From: Burkholderiales bacterium
GTDB lineage: Bacteria; Pseudomonadota; Gammaproteobacteria; Burkholderiales; Burkholderiaceae_C
DNA length: 64,000 nt
NCBI GenBank assembly: GCA_003963115.1
Contig: RXJQ01000022.1
Span: forward strand, 1 to 64,000
Direction: 5' to 3'
Position numbers and translations under genes: made by a program
Shown: piece by piece, positions 1 to 9,246 of the stretch
Numbering within the stretch: the stretch's first letter is position 1
Layout: each line of letters opens with the position of its first letter
The notes under the pieces: model-generated
Database searches by the model: none
Told to the model about the DNA's origin: nothing
The model's input: the letters and a program-made list of their open reading frames with translations, nothing else

Positions 1-26
1 GCCATTGCGAGGGTTTGCTGCTTCAT
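1..26 (-). CDS. IS5-family transposase, N-terminal fragment cut by the window edge
   Basis: Only nine codons are inside the window. On the minus strand an AGGAGG Shine-Dalgarno sequence (positions 31-36) precedes an ATG at 26-24 and the frame reads MKQQTLAMA. From memory, this matches the way many IS5-group transposases in Burkholderiales begin. The strong ribosome binding site and the lack of any other start nearby support a real gene. The product is inferred from nine residues plus the end structure, so the identification is tentative. Confidence 0.45.
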
Positions 27-95
27 ATGGCCTCCTGTGCTGAAGCACAGGCATGCAAGTCATACGCCAGTGAGCGGACCTTTTTCAGTGCATCC
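1..95 (-). mobile_element. Partial IS5-family insertion sequence (transposase-proximal end)
   Basis: The element would run leftward out of the window. Its inferred outer end at about position 95 reads, on the minus strand, GGATGCACTGAAAAAGG, which resembles IS5-family terminal inverted repeats (GG followed by an A-rich stretch). The next four bases outside it, 96-99, are CTAG, which fits the YTAR target preferred by that family. A transposase-like start with a strong ribosome binding site lies inside. The other end is outside the window, so the boundary is inferred. Confidence 0.45.
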
Positions 96-186
96 CTAGT
101 GACAGTTCACGACACCACAGGCAAGCGACGGCGACTTGTCAACTCGGGTTTCCCTCGGCGCGATTTGCTGCCATCTGAAATTCACA

Positions 187-2226
187 TCAGCGACGACCTC
201 GGCCGCCACCGCCACCACCTCGGCGGCCACCACCACCGCTCTTGCCGAAATAGGCATCGGCCCCGATGTAGCCCACCGAAGTCTGCAGCGGATCCGGCTG
301 GCGGGGACCCTGCCCCTTCTTCTGGCCACCACCTTGCTCGGCGCCACGGTTCTGGTCCGGACGACCAAAACCCGACGTGATCCGCTGGGAGCCCTTGGCA
401 AAACGACGGTCGAAAGTCTGCTCCAAGGGGTTCGGAATCGGTCCGACGTGATCCACGTCATCGTCCCCATCATGACGCTGCGACTGCTGGCGATCCTGCA
501 TGGGACCACGCTGCTGCTTGTTGCCGTATCCACCCTGGCCGCCCTGACCACCCTGGCCACCGCCCTGACCGCCTTGCTGCGGCCGACCGCCCTGGTGCCC
601 CTGCTGCGGACCACGGCCGCCTTGCGGCTTGCCTTTGAAGCCTTGCTGCTGCTTGTTCTGGCCCTTGCCGCCGCCACGGTTGTTGTTACGGTCGAATTCC
701 TGACGGTCCATGCCAGCCAGCGACTTCACGGCACGCACGTCGGACTCACCCAGCTCGACCCACACGCCGCGGCGCAGACCGCGCGGCAGCACGATGGCGC
801 CATAGCGCACACGGATCAGACGGTTGACCGTGAGACCGACCGCGTCAAACAGCTTGCGCACTTCGCGGTTGCGGCCTTCGGTGATCACCACGCGATACCA
901 CTGGTTCACGCCTTCGCCGCTGCTGTTGCTGATGGAGAGGAAGGATGCGGACTGCCCCTCGATCTCGACACCGGTCAGCAGCTTTTCACGTGAGGCCTCG
1001 TCGAGCGAACCCAGCACGCGCACGGCGTACTCGCGCTCCACGCCGAAGCGCGGGTGCATCAACTGGTTGGCCAACTCGCCGGAGTTGGTGAACAGCAACA
1101 GACCTTCCGTGTTGAGGTCCAGACGACCAACGGACATCCACTTGCCATTGCTCAGACGCGGCAGGCGCTGGAACACCGTCGGACGGCCTTGCGGGTCGTC
1201 ATGCGTGACCACCTCACCCACTGGCTTGTGATAGGCCAGGATACGGGCCGGCGGCGGCGAAATACGCACTTTGATCGGGCGGCCCGCGACCTTGATGCGG
1301 TCCCCGAAGGAGATGCGCTGACCGATGTGCGCCACCTGGTCATTAACCTCGATGCGGCCGTCTTCGATCATCTGCTCGATGTCGCGGCGCGAACCGACCC
1401 CCGCCTGGGCCAGCACCTTCTGCAGCTTGGGTGCGTCAGGCTCGGGGCGCAGCACGCGCTTATACGGGCCACTTTCCTCGGAAGCGGCAGCCTCGGCAGC
1501 CTCTTCCTCGCGCTGCTTGTCGAAATCGCCAGACAGCAACTCCGCAAACACCTCCGTGGCCTGCTCAGCGGCGATGGCCGCGCGACGGGAAGGACGTTGT
1601 TCGCCAGACTGATCATCTGCCTGCTCACCTTCCAGCCCCTCGCCCTCTTCACCTTCGGCCTGAGCCTCCCGGCGCTCAGGGTGCGGCTGGCGATCACCAC
1701 GCTGACCCCGACGGTCGCGATCACGCTCACGACGAGAACCGCGAGAAGACTGCTCGCGCCCTTCGCCAGCGTCACCACCAGCCATGGCATCCTGGGCACC
1801 CGATTCAGCATCAGGCTCAGCCACAGAGCTCACGAGCTCCTCAGGTGCCAGTTGGATGAAGCCGTGCGCAGCCTCCTCGCGAGGCGCATCAGGCAAAGCC
1901 TCTGCCAGAGCAAGCTCAGACTCGACGGCTTTCTTGCGTGGCGCGCGCTTGGGCTTGAGCGGCGCGGCTTCCTCAGCCACTGCCTCCGAGGGCGCAGAGG
2001 TCTCGGCAACGTCAGCGACCTCGGCAGCTTCGGCCACCTTCTTGCGGCGCGTGGCCGCCTTCTTGGCTGGCGCTGCTTCGGCAGCCACTTCGGCCACCGG
2101 TTCAGTGGTCACTGCGGCAGCCTCGTCGGCTGACTTGGCACGGCGTGTGCGCTTGGGCTTGACCACCTCTTCGGCGACCAAAGGCTGTTCATTGGGTTCT
2201 TGCATGGGCACGTTGTCGGTGGTCAT
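187..2226 (-). CDS. rluB: 23S rRNA pseudouridine synthase B with long N- and C-terminal extensions
   Basis: It isomerises a uridine in helix 89-90 of 23S rRNA (U2605 in E. coli) in the cytoplasm. The core at about residues 265-500 has an S4 RNA-binding domain ([17 protein letters not shown]) and the RsuA/RluB catalytic motif [13 protein letters not shown] with the catalytic aspartate. It is flanked by about 260 residues of Ala/Glu/Lys-rich, probably disordered sequence and by a 160-residue Gly/Gln/Arg-rich tail (repeats of QGG and GGGG). At 679 residues it is more than twice the length of E. coli RluB (291). The start codon overlaps the scpB stop as ATGA, which supports this start and translational coupling. 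The scpB-rluB order is widely conserved. Confidence 0.93.
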   Translation of the reverse strand: MTTDNVPMQEPNEQPLVAEEVVKPKRTRRAKSADEAAAVTTEPVAEVAAEAAPAKKAATRRKKVAEAAEVADVAETSAPSEAVAEEAAPLKPKRAPRKKAVESELALAEALPDAPREEAAHGFIQLAPEELVSSVAEPDAESGAQDAMAGGDAGEGREQSSRGSRRERDRDRRGQRGDRQPHPERREAQAEGEEGEGLEGEQADDQSGEQRPSRRAAIAAEQATEVFAELLSGDFDKQREEEAAEAAASEESGPYKRVLRPEPDAPKLQKVLAQAGVGSRRDIEQMIEDGRIEVNDQVAHIGQRISFGDRIKVAGRPIKVRISPPPARILAYHKPVGEVVTHDDPQGRPTVFQRLPRLSNGKWMSVGRLDLNTEGLLLFTNSGELANQLMHPRFGVEREYAVRVLGSLDEASREKLLTGVEIEGQSASFLSISNSSGEGVNQWYRVVITEGRNREVRKLFDAVGLTVNRLIRVRYGAIVLPRGLRRGVWVELGESDVRAVKSLAGMDRQEFDRNNNRGGGKGQNKQQQGFKGKPQGGRGPQQGHQGGRPQQGGQGGGQGGQGGQGGYGNKQQRGPMQDRQQSQRHDGDDDVDHVGPIPNPLEQTFDRRFAKGSQRITSGFGRPDQNRGAEQGGGQKKGQGPRQPDPLQTSVGYIGADAYFGKSGGGGRRGGGGGGRGRR

Positions 2227-2909
2227 GGAGCGGGGTTATCGGTATACGGTTCGTGATGGTGCGGCGAAGGCACGGCGGACTCATCCAGCAAGGAAGCCTG
2301 GTCTTCGCTGGGCTCGGCATCGGCATCGTTGGCAGAAGCCAGGACAGGTTCCTCGGCCTCCAGGCCAGGCAACAGCGCCTGGCTGGCAGGCAGGCCATCC
2401 AACGTCGGCAACTGACTGAGCGAGGCCAGCCCCAGGTCGTCAAGAAACTGCCTGGTCGTGGCATACAGGCCCGGCCTGCCAGGCACATCGCGGTGACCAA
2501 TCACCTCGACCCAGCCACGGTCCTCCAGTTGTTTGACGATGTTGGAACTCACCGTGACGCCGCGGATGTCTTCAATGTCGCCACGGGTCACCGGCTGCTT
2601 GTAGGCGATGATGGCCAGGGTTTCCAGCGTGGCGCGCGAATACTTGGGCGGTTTCTCGGGGTTGAGGCGATCGAGGTGCGCCTGCACGTCCGCACGGGTC
2701 TGAAAGCGCCAGCCGTTGGCCACCTGCCGCAACTCGATACCTCGGCCCTCCCAGCGCCCACCGATATCGGCAAGCAAAGCCAGGATGCCGTCGGCCGACA
2801 GGGTGTCGTCGAACAACTGGCGCATCTCGCGCACCGTCATGGGCTGGTCTGCGCACATCAGCGCCGCTTCAAGGATGTTCTGAGCATCCTGAGGATTGAG
2901 GACTTCCAT
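2223..2909 (-). CDS. scpB: Segregation and condensation protein B
   Basis: ScpB is the winged-helix (kite) subunit that, with ScpA, loads and regulates the SMC condensin in chromosome segregation. Two winged-helix units are visible: residues 8-90, and about 90-170 with the family signature [20 protein letters not shown] followed by [20 protein letters not shown]. The last 55 residues are Asp/Glu/Pro-rich and probably flexible. The length of 228 is normal. It overlaps rluB by 4 bp. scpA is not in the window. Confidence 0.93.
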   Translation of the reverse strand: MEVLNPQDAQNILEAALMCADQPMTVREMRQLFDDTLSADGILALLADIGGRWEGRGIELRQVANGWRFQTRADVQAHLDRLNPEKPPKYSRATLETLAIIAYKQPVTRGDIEDIRGVTVSSNIVKQLEDRGWVEVIGHRDVPGRPGLYATTRQFLDDLGLASLSQLPTLDGLPASQALLPGLEAEEPVLASANDADAEPSEDQASLLDESAVPSPHHHEPYTDNPAP

Positions 2910-3218
2910 CTCTTCAATCGAATATGGCCGGCCGGTCTGGTGTGACCGCCGCGAAAAACGCCATGCCGACAGCCCCCTTGAAAGCCAGCGGGAGCCTGCG
3001 AACCTGGCTGCGTTGGGCGTCTCTCCGCCCTGTGTGTCAAAAAAGGAACCTCTGGGAGGTGGTCACCAGGCCGGGACAAGCCTTCAGGGCTTCATTCCCA
3101 AGGCGGGCTTTCTCGAAAGCCGCCTGTATCCGGGCCTGCATCTGGGTTTTGTACCCGATGTCTGTCAGCGCATTATGCACCAGTTGCGATGATCGTGGCG
3201 CGCAACATCAAACCGGAC
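2910..3218. other. 309-bp spacer between scpB and rluD, no confident gene
   Basis: No RNA gene or strong terminator is recognised here. A minus-strand frame at 3037-3180 (possible GTG start, 47 codons) reads like a short helical peptide rich in Ala, Gln and Lys (for example QARIQAAFEKARLGNEALK). It has no ribosome binding site, so it is either a remnant of a degraded gene or chance. A small inverted repeat, GGCTTTCTCGAAAGCC, lies near 3105-3120. The scpB promoter is expected within this stretch. Confidence 0.4.
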
Positions 3219-4313
3219 TCAAACCTCGTGTGACACCTCGGACAAAGTCGCCCATGCCTGCGCCATGTCCTGAGGCAAATGCGCCTCGAAAGACAGGGCG
3301 CGCGCCTCGATAGGATGTTGGAAGGACAAGCGCGTGGCATGCAAGGCCTGGCGGGTCATGCCCAGTGCCTGCGCACCACCGTACACCGCGTCGGCCACCA
3401 GCGGGTGGCGACGGCTGCTCAGGTGCACGCGGATCTGGTGCGTGCGCCCCGTATGCAAGGTGCACAGCACACCGCTGTAGGCACGCACGAGCGGACGCTC
3501 CCCCTTGGCCACCACAGGCGCTGGCGCCCATTCACCGACGATCAGGCGCTGCACGTCCGTGCGGGCCGGCTTGCCGGACGGCACCACCGCCATCTTCACC
3601 CGCGTCACCGGGTCGCGACCGATGGACGACGTCACCGAGAAGGCCTCGTCCACCACGCCGTGCACCAGCGCCAGGTACTGGCGGCTGACCTCTCTGGCGG
3701 CGATCGCCCTGGTCAGCGCCGTGACGGCCGCCAGCGTCTTGCCCACCACCATCAGGCCGCTGGTGTCCTTGTCCAGGCGGTGCACGATCCCCGCCCTGGG
3801 CAGATCCACCGCCCCGGCGTGGTGGGCCAGCAGGCCATTCATCAATGTCCCGGTCCAGTTGCCTGCGGCGGGGTGAACCACCAGCCCAGCAGGCTTGTTG
3901 ACCACCAGCAGGTGCGCGTCCTCGAACACCACATCCAGGTCCATTTTCTCGGGCACGAAGGCCTGGCTCTGCGCCGTGGGCTTGAGCAGCACGGACACAC
4001 GTTGCCCAGCCGCCACCTTGCGCGAGGCCGTGCTGACCGCCTTGCCATCCAGTTCGACGCAGCCCTCCTCGATCAGGTGCTTGAGGTGGCTGCGCGAGAA
4101 CTCCGGTGCGCCTGCGACCAGAAACACATCCAGGCGCTGACCATGCGAGGCGGACGCCACCACCATGTCGCGGCGCTCGGGCTCCTTTGCCGGCGTGGGC
4201 GCATCCTGACCGGGCTCATCGGCCCAGTCCTCGTCCGCGAGATCCAGCTCCTGTGGCAAAGACGTCTCGTCAACAGGAGGGGCAGCGGGTGCGGGGAATG
4301 ATCGTCGGGCCAT
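3219..4313 (-). CDS. rluD: 23S rRNA pseudouridine synthase D
   Basis: RluD makes the pseudouridines of helix 69 of 23S rRNA (1911/1915/1917 in E. coli), which matter for ribosome assembly and termination. The S4 domain (GQRLDVFLVAG to about residue 120) is followed by the RluA-family catalytic core with GIVHRLDKDTSGLMVV and the later RTHQIRVHLS motif. The frame stays open upstream, but that part runs antisense through bamD. The ATG at 4313 gives a normal 364-residue protein with a short acidic N-terminal tail. It is divergent from bamD, as in many gammaproteobacteria and betaproteobacteria. Confidence 0.93.
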   Translation of the reverse strand: MARRSFPAPAAPPVDETSLPQELDLADEDWADEPGQDAPTPAKEPERRDMVVASASHGQRLDVFLVAGAPEFSRSHLKHLIEEGCVELDGKAVSTASRKVAAGQRVSVLLKPTAQSQAFVPEKMDLDVVFEDAHLLVVNKPAGLVVHPAAGNWTGTLMNGLLAHHAGAVDLPRAGIVHRLDKDTSGLMVVGKTLAAVTALTRAIAAREVSRQYLALVHGVVDEAFSVTSSIGRDPVTRVKMAVVPSGKPARTDVQRLIVGEWAPAPVVAKGERPLVRAYSGVLCTLHTGRTHQIRVHLSSRRHPLVADAVYGGAQALGMTRQALHATRLSFQHPIEARALSFEAHLPQDMAQAWATLSEVSHEV

Positions 4314-4424
4314 CTGGCAAACAAAGGTGTTGAGCGAAAGAAAGAAGCGCCACGGGGCTTCTATACTGCGGGTTCTGGCGCTGTAAGGCGAGACTGCTGG
4401 CGGAGCGATCCGCGACCTACACAC

Positions 4425-5267
4425 GTGAAACTGCTGAAGAACACCTCTTGGAGCACCTGGACCGGCACCCGCGCCGGCCTGCTGGCACTGACTGCCAGTG
4501 CCTTGATGGCGGCATGCGGATCGGCTCCTCAAGACGAGTTTGCCAACATCAGCCCGGACAAATTGTACGCAGACGCCAAAGACGAGGCGGCTGACGGCAA
4601 TTACGAAAGCGCGATCAAGCGGCTGGAAAAGGTCGAGGCGCGCGCGTCGGGCACCATCCTGGCGCAGCAGGCCCAGATTGACCTGGCCTACGCCTACTAC
4701 AAGACCGGCGAAAAGGCCCAGGCCCTGGCCAAGCTGGAGCGCTTCATCCGCCTGCACCCCACCAGCCCCGCGCTGGACTACGCCTACTACCTGCAAGGCC
4801 TGGTCAATTTCAATGACGATCTGGGCCTGTTCGGGCGCCTGGCCAATCAGGATCTGGCCGAGCGCGACCAGCAGGCTTCGCGCGATGCCTATGAATCGTT
4901 CCGGCAGCTGAGCGAACGCTTCCCGAACTCGAAGTACGCGCCAGACGCCCGACTGCGCATGAACCACATCGTCAACTCGCTGGCAGCCGGCGAGGTGCAC
5001 GTGGCGCGCTACTACCTGCGCCGTGGCGCCTACCTGGCCGCCGCCAACCGCGCCCAGCAGGCCGTGAAGGACTACCGCCAGTCCCCGGCCATCGAGGAAG
5101 CGCTCTACATCATGGCCCAAAGCTATGACAGCCTGGGCCTGGCGCAACTGCGCGACGACACCCTGCGCGTGCTCAAGCAGAGCTTCCCCAACAGCCGCTA
5201 CCTGGGCAGCCAGGTGGCTGAAGAGCAGCCCACCCTGGCCAAGAAGCCCTGGTGGCAGCTCTGGTAA
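4425..5267 (+). CDS. bamD: Outer membrane assembly lipoprotein BamD (ComL)
   Basis: BamD is the essential lipoprotein of the BAM complex that folds beta-barrel proteins into the outer membrane. A GTG start gives a signal peptide ending in LMAAC, with Cys31 as the lipidated residue. Five TPR-like repeats follow, starting with DKLYADAKDEAADGNYESA and including the family hallmarks ALDYAYYLQGLVNF and FPNSKYAPDARLRM. The length of 280 is slightly above the usual 245-265. A TATACT hexamer at 4362-4367 is a candidate -10 box in the short divergent region shared with rluD. Confidence 0.95.
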   Translation: MKLLKNTSWSTWTGTRAGLLALTASALMAACGSAPQDEFANISPDKLYADAKDEAADGNYESAIKRLEKVEARASGTILAQQAQIDLAYAYYKTGEKAQALAKLERFIRLHPTSPALDYAYYLQGLVNFNDDLGLFGRLANQDLAERDQQASRDAYESFRQLSERFPNSKYAPDARLRMNHIVNSLAAGEVHVARYYLRRGAYLAAANRAQQAVKDYRQSPAIEEALYIMAQSYDSLGLAQLRDDTLRVLKQSFPNSRYLGSQVAEEQPTLAKKPWWQLW

Positions 5268-5297
5268 GCCAGCACGCGCTCCGCTCCGGGCCCCGGT

Positions 5298-7199
5298 TCA
5301 ATCTCCGCTTGAAGCCACCCCGGTTGTGAAGCCGGACAAGGTGCCCTGGTCGTGTATGTCACGGCCCAGCGGGCGCACGTCCACCGGCTCTTCGGTGGGC
5401 GCGATCTCGTCAGAAGGCTCGGTCTGCTGCGATGGACTGAACTGGATCTTGTGGATGAAACGCCGCGCCCGGTCATACGGGAACACGTCGTGCACATAGC
5501 CCGCCGCGATACGCTCCTTGTGCTGCTGCCAGAAGTCCACCTCCAGCAGATCCGCATGGTGCTTCATGAAGATTGCGCGCACGCGCGGGTCGCCCAAAAG
5601 GAAGGGCCCGAAGGTCTCCGGGAAGACATCGTGCGGGCCGACCGAGTACCAGATCTCGCCTGACATCTCGTCTTCTTCGTTGCGAGGTTCTGGCACCTTG
5701 CGGAAGTTGCAGTCTGTGACGTACTCGATCTCGTCGTAGTCGTAGAACACGACCTTGCCGTTGCGCGTCACGCCGAAGTTCTTCCACAGCATGTCGCCAG
5801 GGAAGATGTTGGCCGCAACCAGATCCTTCAAGGCATTGCCGTACTCGATGACGGCATGCTCCAGCGACTCGTCCTTGGCCTCCTGGATGTAGATGTTGAG
5901 CGGCACCATGCGGCGCTCGATGTAGAGGTGCTTGAGCACCAGCACCTTGCCGCCCTCCTCTTCCTCCATCACCGAAGGCGCGAACTTCTTCAACTCGGCG
6001 ATCAGCTCCTCGTCGAAGCGGTGACGCGGGAAAGCCACATTGGTGAACTCCAGCGAGTCGGCCATGCGCCCCACCCGGTCATGCTGTTTCACGAGCTGGT
6101 ACTTGCCCATGATCATCTCGCGCGTGGTTTCCTTCTGCGGCGGGAAGTAGTCCTTGATGACCTTGAAGACGAACGGGTAGGACGGCAGGTCGAACACCAG
6201 CATCACCATGCCCTTGATACCCGGCGCGATGCGGAACTTGTCGCTCGAATGCTTGAGGTGGAAGAGGAAATCCCGGTAGAACAGGTTCTTGCCATGCTTT
6301 TGCAGGCCGATGGCACTGTAGAGCTCGCCACGCGGCTTGCGCGGCATCAGCGTGCGCAGGAACTGCACATAGGCCGACGGCACCGGCATGTTGACCATGA
6401 AGTAGGCGCGCGCAAAGCTGAAAAGCGCCAGCAGATCGTCTTCACCGAACAGGGCCGCATCGATGTAGAGGCGGTTCTTGGAGTTGTGCAGAATGGGAAT
6501 GGCAAACGGCAGGCTGCGAAAGCCATTGACCACCTTGCCGACGATGTAGGCGCCCTTGTTGCGAAAGAACAGTGACGAGAGCGCCTGTATCTGGAAGTTG
6601 GTGCGCAGCCGCACATTGCCGACCTGCTCCAGCAGTGCCTCGTAGACAAAGCCGATGTCGCGGTCCAGGTCATCGAAGGGAACGGCCAGCTCGTAGCTCT
6701 GCACCAGGGTCTTGAGCATCTCGCGCAGGTTGTCGCGCGTTGGGTAGTAGGCCCGGAAGGTGGCATTGCCGTTCTCTTCCTCGTCGTCGATGTACTCGGT
6801 CGACACCGCCGGCCGCACGAAAATGAAGTCGTTCTTGTAGTAATTGCGGTGCAGGATCTTGATGGTGACCGAGTTGAAGAAGGTTTCGGCCAGCTCGGGC
6901 TGCTTGTAGCCGGTCAGCAGGCCGATGTAGAACAGCTTGATCTGGTGCCAGACCTCCATGGGCAGGGTGCTGGCCTGGTAATCCTGCTCCAAGCGCTCGA
7001 CGGCTTCTTCCACACGCAGGTCATAGAACTCGATGCGCACCCTCTGGGCTGTCTGCTGACCGTGCCAATCGGCCTCCTCGAAGCGCTTCTTGGACTGGGC
7101 ATTGGTCTGGCTGAAGATCTTGTAGTGGCGGTCGAACCCATCGAGCAGCGCCTTGGCGATCTCGAATACCCGGGGGTCGGTCAGCTGTTGTGGGAACAT
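5298..7199 (-). CDS. aceK: Isocitrate dehydrogenase kinase/phosphatase
   Basis: AceK phosphorylates and dephosphorylates isocitrate dehydrogenase to split flux between the TCA cycle and the glyoxylate shunt. The N-terminal half is the regulatory domain. The kinase core contains [29 protein letters not shown] beta strands with the ATP-contacting lysine and the catalytic segment [18 protein letters not shown] with YDYDEIEY. At 633 residues it is slightly longer than E. coli AceK (578) because of a C-terminal tail. Isocitrate lyase and malate synthase genes are not nearby, so this is a stand-alone copy. It is convergent with bamD. Confidence 0.95.
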   Translation of the reverse strand: MFPQQLTDPRVFEIAKALLDGFDRHYKIFSQTNAQSKKRFEEADWHGQQTAQRVRIEFYDLRVEEAVERLEQDYQASTLPMEVWHQIKLFYIGLLTGYKQPELAETFFNSVTIKILHRNYYKNDFIFVRPAVSTEYIDDEEENGNATFRAYYPTRDNLREMLKTLVQSYELAVPFDDLDRDIGFVYEALLEQVGNVRLRTNFQIQALSSLFFRNKGAYIVGKVVNGFRSLPFAIPILHNSKNRLYIDAALFGEDDLLALFSFARAYFMVNMPVPSAYVQFLRTLMPRKPRGELYSAIGLQKHGKNLFYRDFLFHLKHSSDKFRIAPGIKGMVMLVFDLPSYPFVFKVIKDYFPPQKETTREMIMGKYQLVKQHDRVGRMADSLEFTNVAFPRHRFDEELIAELKKFAPSVMEEEEGGKVLVLKHLYIERRMVPLNIYIQEAKDESLEHAVIEYGNALKDLVAANIFPGDMLWKNFGVTRNGKVVFYDYDEIEYVTDCNFRKVPEPRNEEDEMSGEIWYSVGPHDVFPETFGPFLLGDPRVRAIFMKHHADLLEVDFWQQHKERIAAGYVHDVFPYDRARRFIHKIQFSPSQQTEPSDEIAPTEEPVDVRPLGRDIHDQGTLSGFTTGVASSGD

Positions 7200-7244
7200 C
7201 GTTGGCCCTGACGAAGCAGTTTGGGAACAGTGCGGGATCGCGGA

Positions 7245-7907
7245 TCAAGCCTCGGTGGCGTAGCGCTGCTTCAACTGGGCCAGGGCCTCGGTGTAGGCCT
7301 CGGTCAAGGCATCGGGCGTCGCCACGGACATGCTCAGATCATTGATCAGACCATTATGCAAGCCGTATACCCAGCCATGGACGGTGACGGCCTGGCCTCG
7401 CTCCCAGGCGTCCTGCACCACGGTGGTATGACAGACGTTGAGGCATTGCTCCAGGACGTTGAGCTCGCACAAGGCGTTATGACGCACGTTGACATCGGCA
7501 ATGGCAGACAGCCAGGCCTGGTGCTGGTTGCGCACGTCCTGCACGTGGCGCAGCCAGTTGTCGGCGATGCCGATGCGCAGGTTTTCCATCGCGGCCCTGA
7601 CACCGCTGCAACCGTAGTGCCCCACGACCATGATGTGCCTGACCTTGAGCGAGTCAATGGCGAACTCCATCACCGACAGGCAGTTCAGGTCGGAGTGCAC
7701 CACCACATTGGCCACATTGCGGTGCACGAACAGCTCGCCGGGCAGCAGGCCGCAGATCTCGTTGGCCGGCACCCGGCTGTCCGCGCAGCCGATCCAGAGG
7801 TACTCCGGTGATTGCTGTTGCTGCAACCGGGAGAAAAAGCCCGGCGTGCGTTGCTCGATGTCACGCGCCCAGGCACGGTTGTTGTCAAACAGTTGGTCAA
7901 GTTTCAT
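7245..7907 (-). CDS. can: Beta-class carbonic anhydrase
   Basis: It catalyses reversible hydration of CO2 to bicarbonate in the cytoplasm. The zinc-site motifs are present: CADSRVPANEI (Cys and the Asp-Arg dyad) and HYGCSG (His and Cys). FVHRNVANVV is also typical of beta-CA. The start at 7907 (MKLDQLF) matches where relatives begin and gives 220 residues. The frame is open to 8006, so an N-terminally longer form is possible, and the ribosome binding site is weak at all candidates. Transcription is divergent from the metallo-hydrolase at 8176. Confidence 0.92.
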   Translation of the reverse strand: MKLDQLFDNNRAWARDIEQRTPGFFSRLQQQQSPEYLWIGCADSRVPANEICGLLPGELFVHRNVANVVVHSDLNCLSVMEFAIDSLKVRHIMVVGHYGCSGVRAAMENLRIGIADNWLRHVQDVRNQHQAWLSAIADVNVRHNALCELNVLEQCLNVCHTTVVQDAWERGQAVTVHGWVYGLHNGLINDLSMSVATPDALTEAYTEALAQLKQRYATEA

Positions 7908-8058
7908 ACCCTGAAGTGTAAGTAAGGGATGCCCCCAATCCGGGGGCCGATGCAAAGATCCGTGCATCTCCGTGTTTGCCATGATGCTCAACTTGTCATC
8001 ATGCATAACAATGAAGTCGTCTCCTCTAGACCTGTGTCACCTAACGGATGATGCGTCT

Positions 8059-8092
8059 CACCCGGGCCGGCTTTGGCCCGGGTGCATTTTTT
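8059..8092 (+). terminator. Strong intrinsic terminator on the plus strand with no upstream gene
   Basis: A perfect 10-bp stem, CACCCGGGCC (8059-8068) and GGCCCGGGTG (8075-8084), closes a 6-nt loop and is followed by CATTTTTT. It points rightward, but the genes on its left are on the minus strand. It therefore ends either an unannotated small RNA starting between about 7910 and 8050, or the leader of the gene at 8176. On the minus strand there is no T-run after the stem. Confidence 0.75.
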
Positions 8093-8175
8093 GCCAAGCC
8101 TGCCTTCCAGGCACCTTGTGAGCACCAATTTGGGTAGCAGGGCACAATGGGCCGGTCTTGATCCCGACCCTTGTC

Positions 8176-9246
8176 ATGTCATCTTCTTCGCCTCCATTGC
8201 ATTACCCCCTTGGCCAGGCACAACCGGGCCCCGGCGAGCTGATGAGCCTGCGCCCGGGCCTGCATTGGCTGCGCATGCCCATGCCCTTTGCGCTCAATCA
8301 CATCAATCTGTGGGCGCTGGATGACGAACTGGAAGGCCGCCCCGGCTGGACCATCGTCGATGCCGGTGTGGCGACCGACCCCATCCGCCAGGCATGGCAG
8401 ACGCTGTGGGCCAACGACCTGAAGGACAAGCCCCTGATCCGCATGCTGGTCACCCACATGCACCCGGATCACGTCGGCAACGCCCAATGGCTGATCGACG
8501 AGTTCAGCGCGCCCGACGCGCCCGCCCGGCTGTGGATGAGCGCCACCGACCACTTCGCGGCCCAACTGGCCTGTGAATCGACCACGGGCTTCGGTGGCCC
8601 GCGTGCAGCCGAGTTCTTCAAGGAACATGGGCTGAACAAGCCCGACGACGTAGAGAAAATCAAAGGCCGCAGCAACTACTTCCGCAGCCTGGTGCCGGCC
8701 GTGCCATATGCCTACCGGCGCCTGCGCCACGACATGGTGGTGCCCATTGGCGAGCGTGACTGGCGCTGCCTGGCCGGTTATGGCCACAGTCCCGAGCACA
8801 TCGCCTTGTTCAACGAGCGCGACGGCCTGCTGATCTCGGGCGACATGCTTCTGCCCGCCATCTCGACCAACGTCAGCGTGGTGGACCTGGAACCCGAAGG
8901 CGATTCGCTGGGCCTTTTCTTGAGCTCACTGGACGCCATGGCCACGCTGCCGGCTGACACGCTCGCCCTGCCCTCTCATGGCCTGCCTTTCACCGGTATC
9001 CACGCGCGCATCCAGCAACTGAAGGACCACCATGACGCGCGTCTGGCCGATGTCCTGCAGGCCTGCCGCCAGCAACCCAGCAGCGCTGCCGAGATGCTGC
9101 CGGTGCTGTTCAAGCGCCAGCTGGATCTGCACCAGACCACTTTCGCCATGGGCGAGGCCATCGCTCACCTGAACTACCTGTGGCACAGAGGCCAGCTGTG
9201 CCGCCAGCGTGACGCGCAAGGCACATTGCGGTTCGAAGCTGTGTAA
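8176..9246 (+). CDS. MBL-fold metallo-hydrolase
   Basis: This is a metallo-beta-lactamase-fold hydrolase, probably cytoplasmic (no signal peptide). The metal-binding signature THMHPDHVGN is present, followed downstream by GYGHSPEHIALF (third His), the bridging Asp in SGDMLLP and a final His in LPSHGLPF. The C-terminal 80 residues resemble the helical tail of LACTB2-like and glyoxalase II-like proteins. Substrate cannot be assigned. The ATG at 8176 is preferred over the in-frame TTG at 8158. Neither has a clear Shine-Dalgarno sequence. It ends exactly where the convergent metallopeptidase gene ends. Confidence 0.85.
   Translation: MSSSSPPLHYPLGQAQPGPGELMSLRPGLHWLRMPMPFALNHINLWALDDELEGRPGWTIVDAGVATDPIRQAWQTLWANDLKDKPLIRMLVTHMHPDHVGNAQWLIDEFSAPDAPARLWMSATDHFAAQLACESTTGFGGPRAAEFFKEHGLNKPDDVEKIKGRSNYFRSLVPAVPYAYRRLRHDMVVPIGERDWRCLAGYGHSPEHIALFNERDGLLISGDMLLPAISTNVSVVDLEPEGDSLGLFLSSLDAMATLPADTLALPSHGLPFTGIHARIQQLKDHHDARLADVLQACRQQPSSAAEMLPVLFKRQLDLHQTTFAMGEAIAHLNYLWHRGQLCRQRDAQGTLRFEAV

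Noticed and set aside
190-720. Repetitive GC-rich tract that could look like a repeat array
   Set aside because: It encodes the Gly/Gln/Arg-rich RluB tail. The repeats are codon-level and not separated by unique spacers.
4314-5147. Upstream extension of the rluD frame through bamD
   Set aside because: The extension is antisense to BamD. The start at 4313 gives a protein of normal RluD length.
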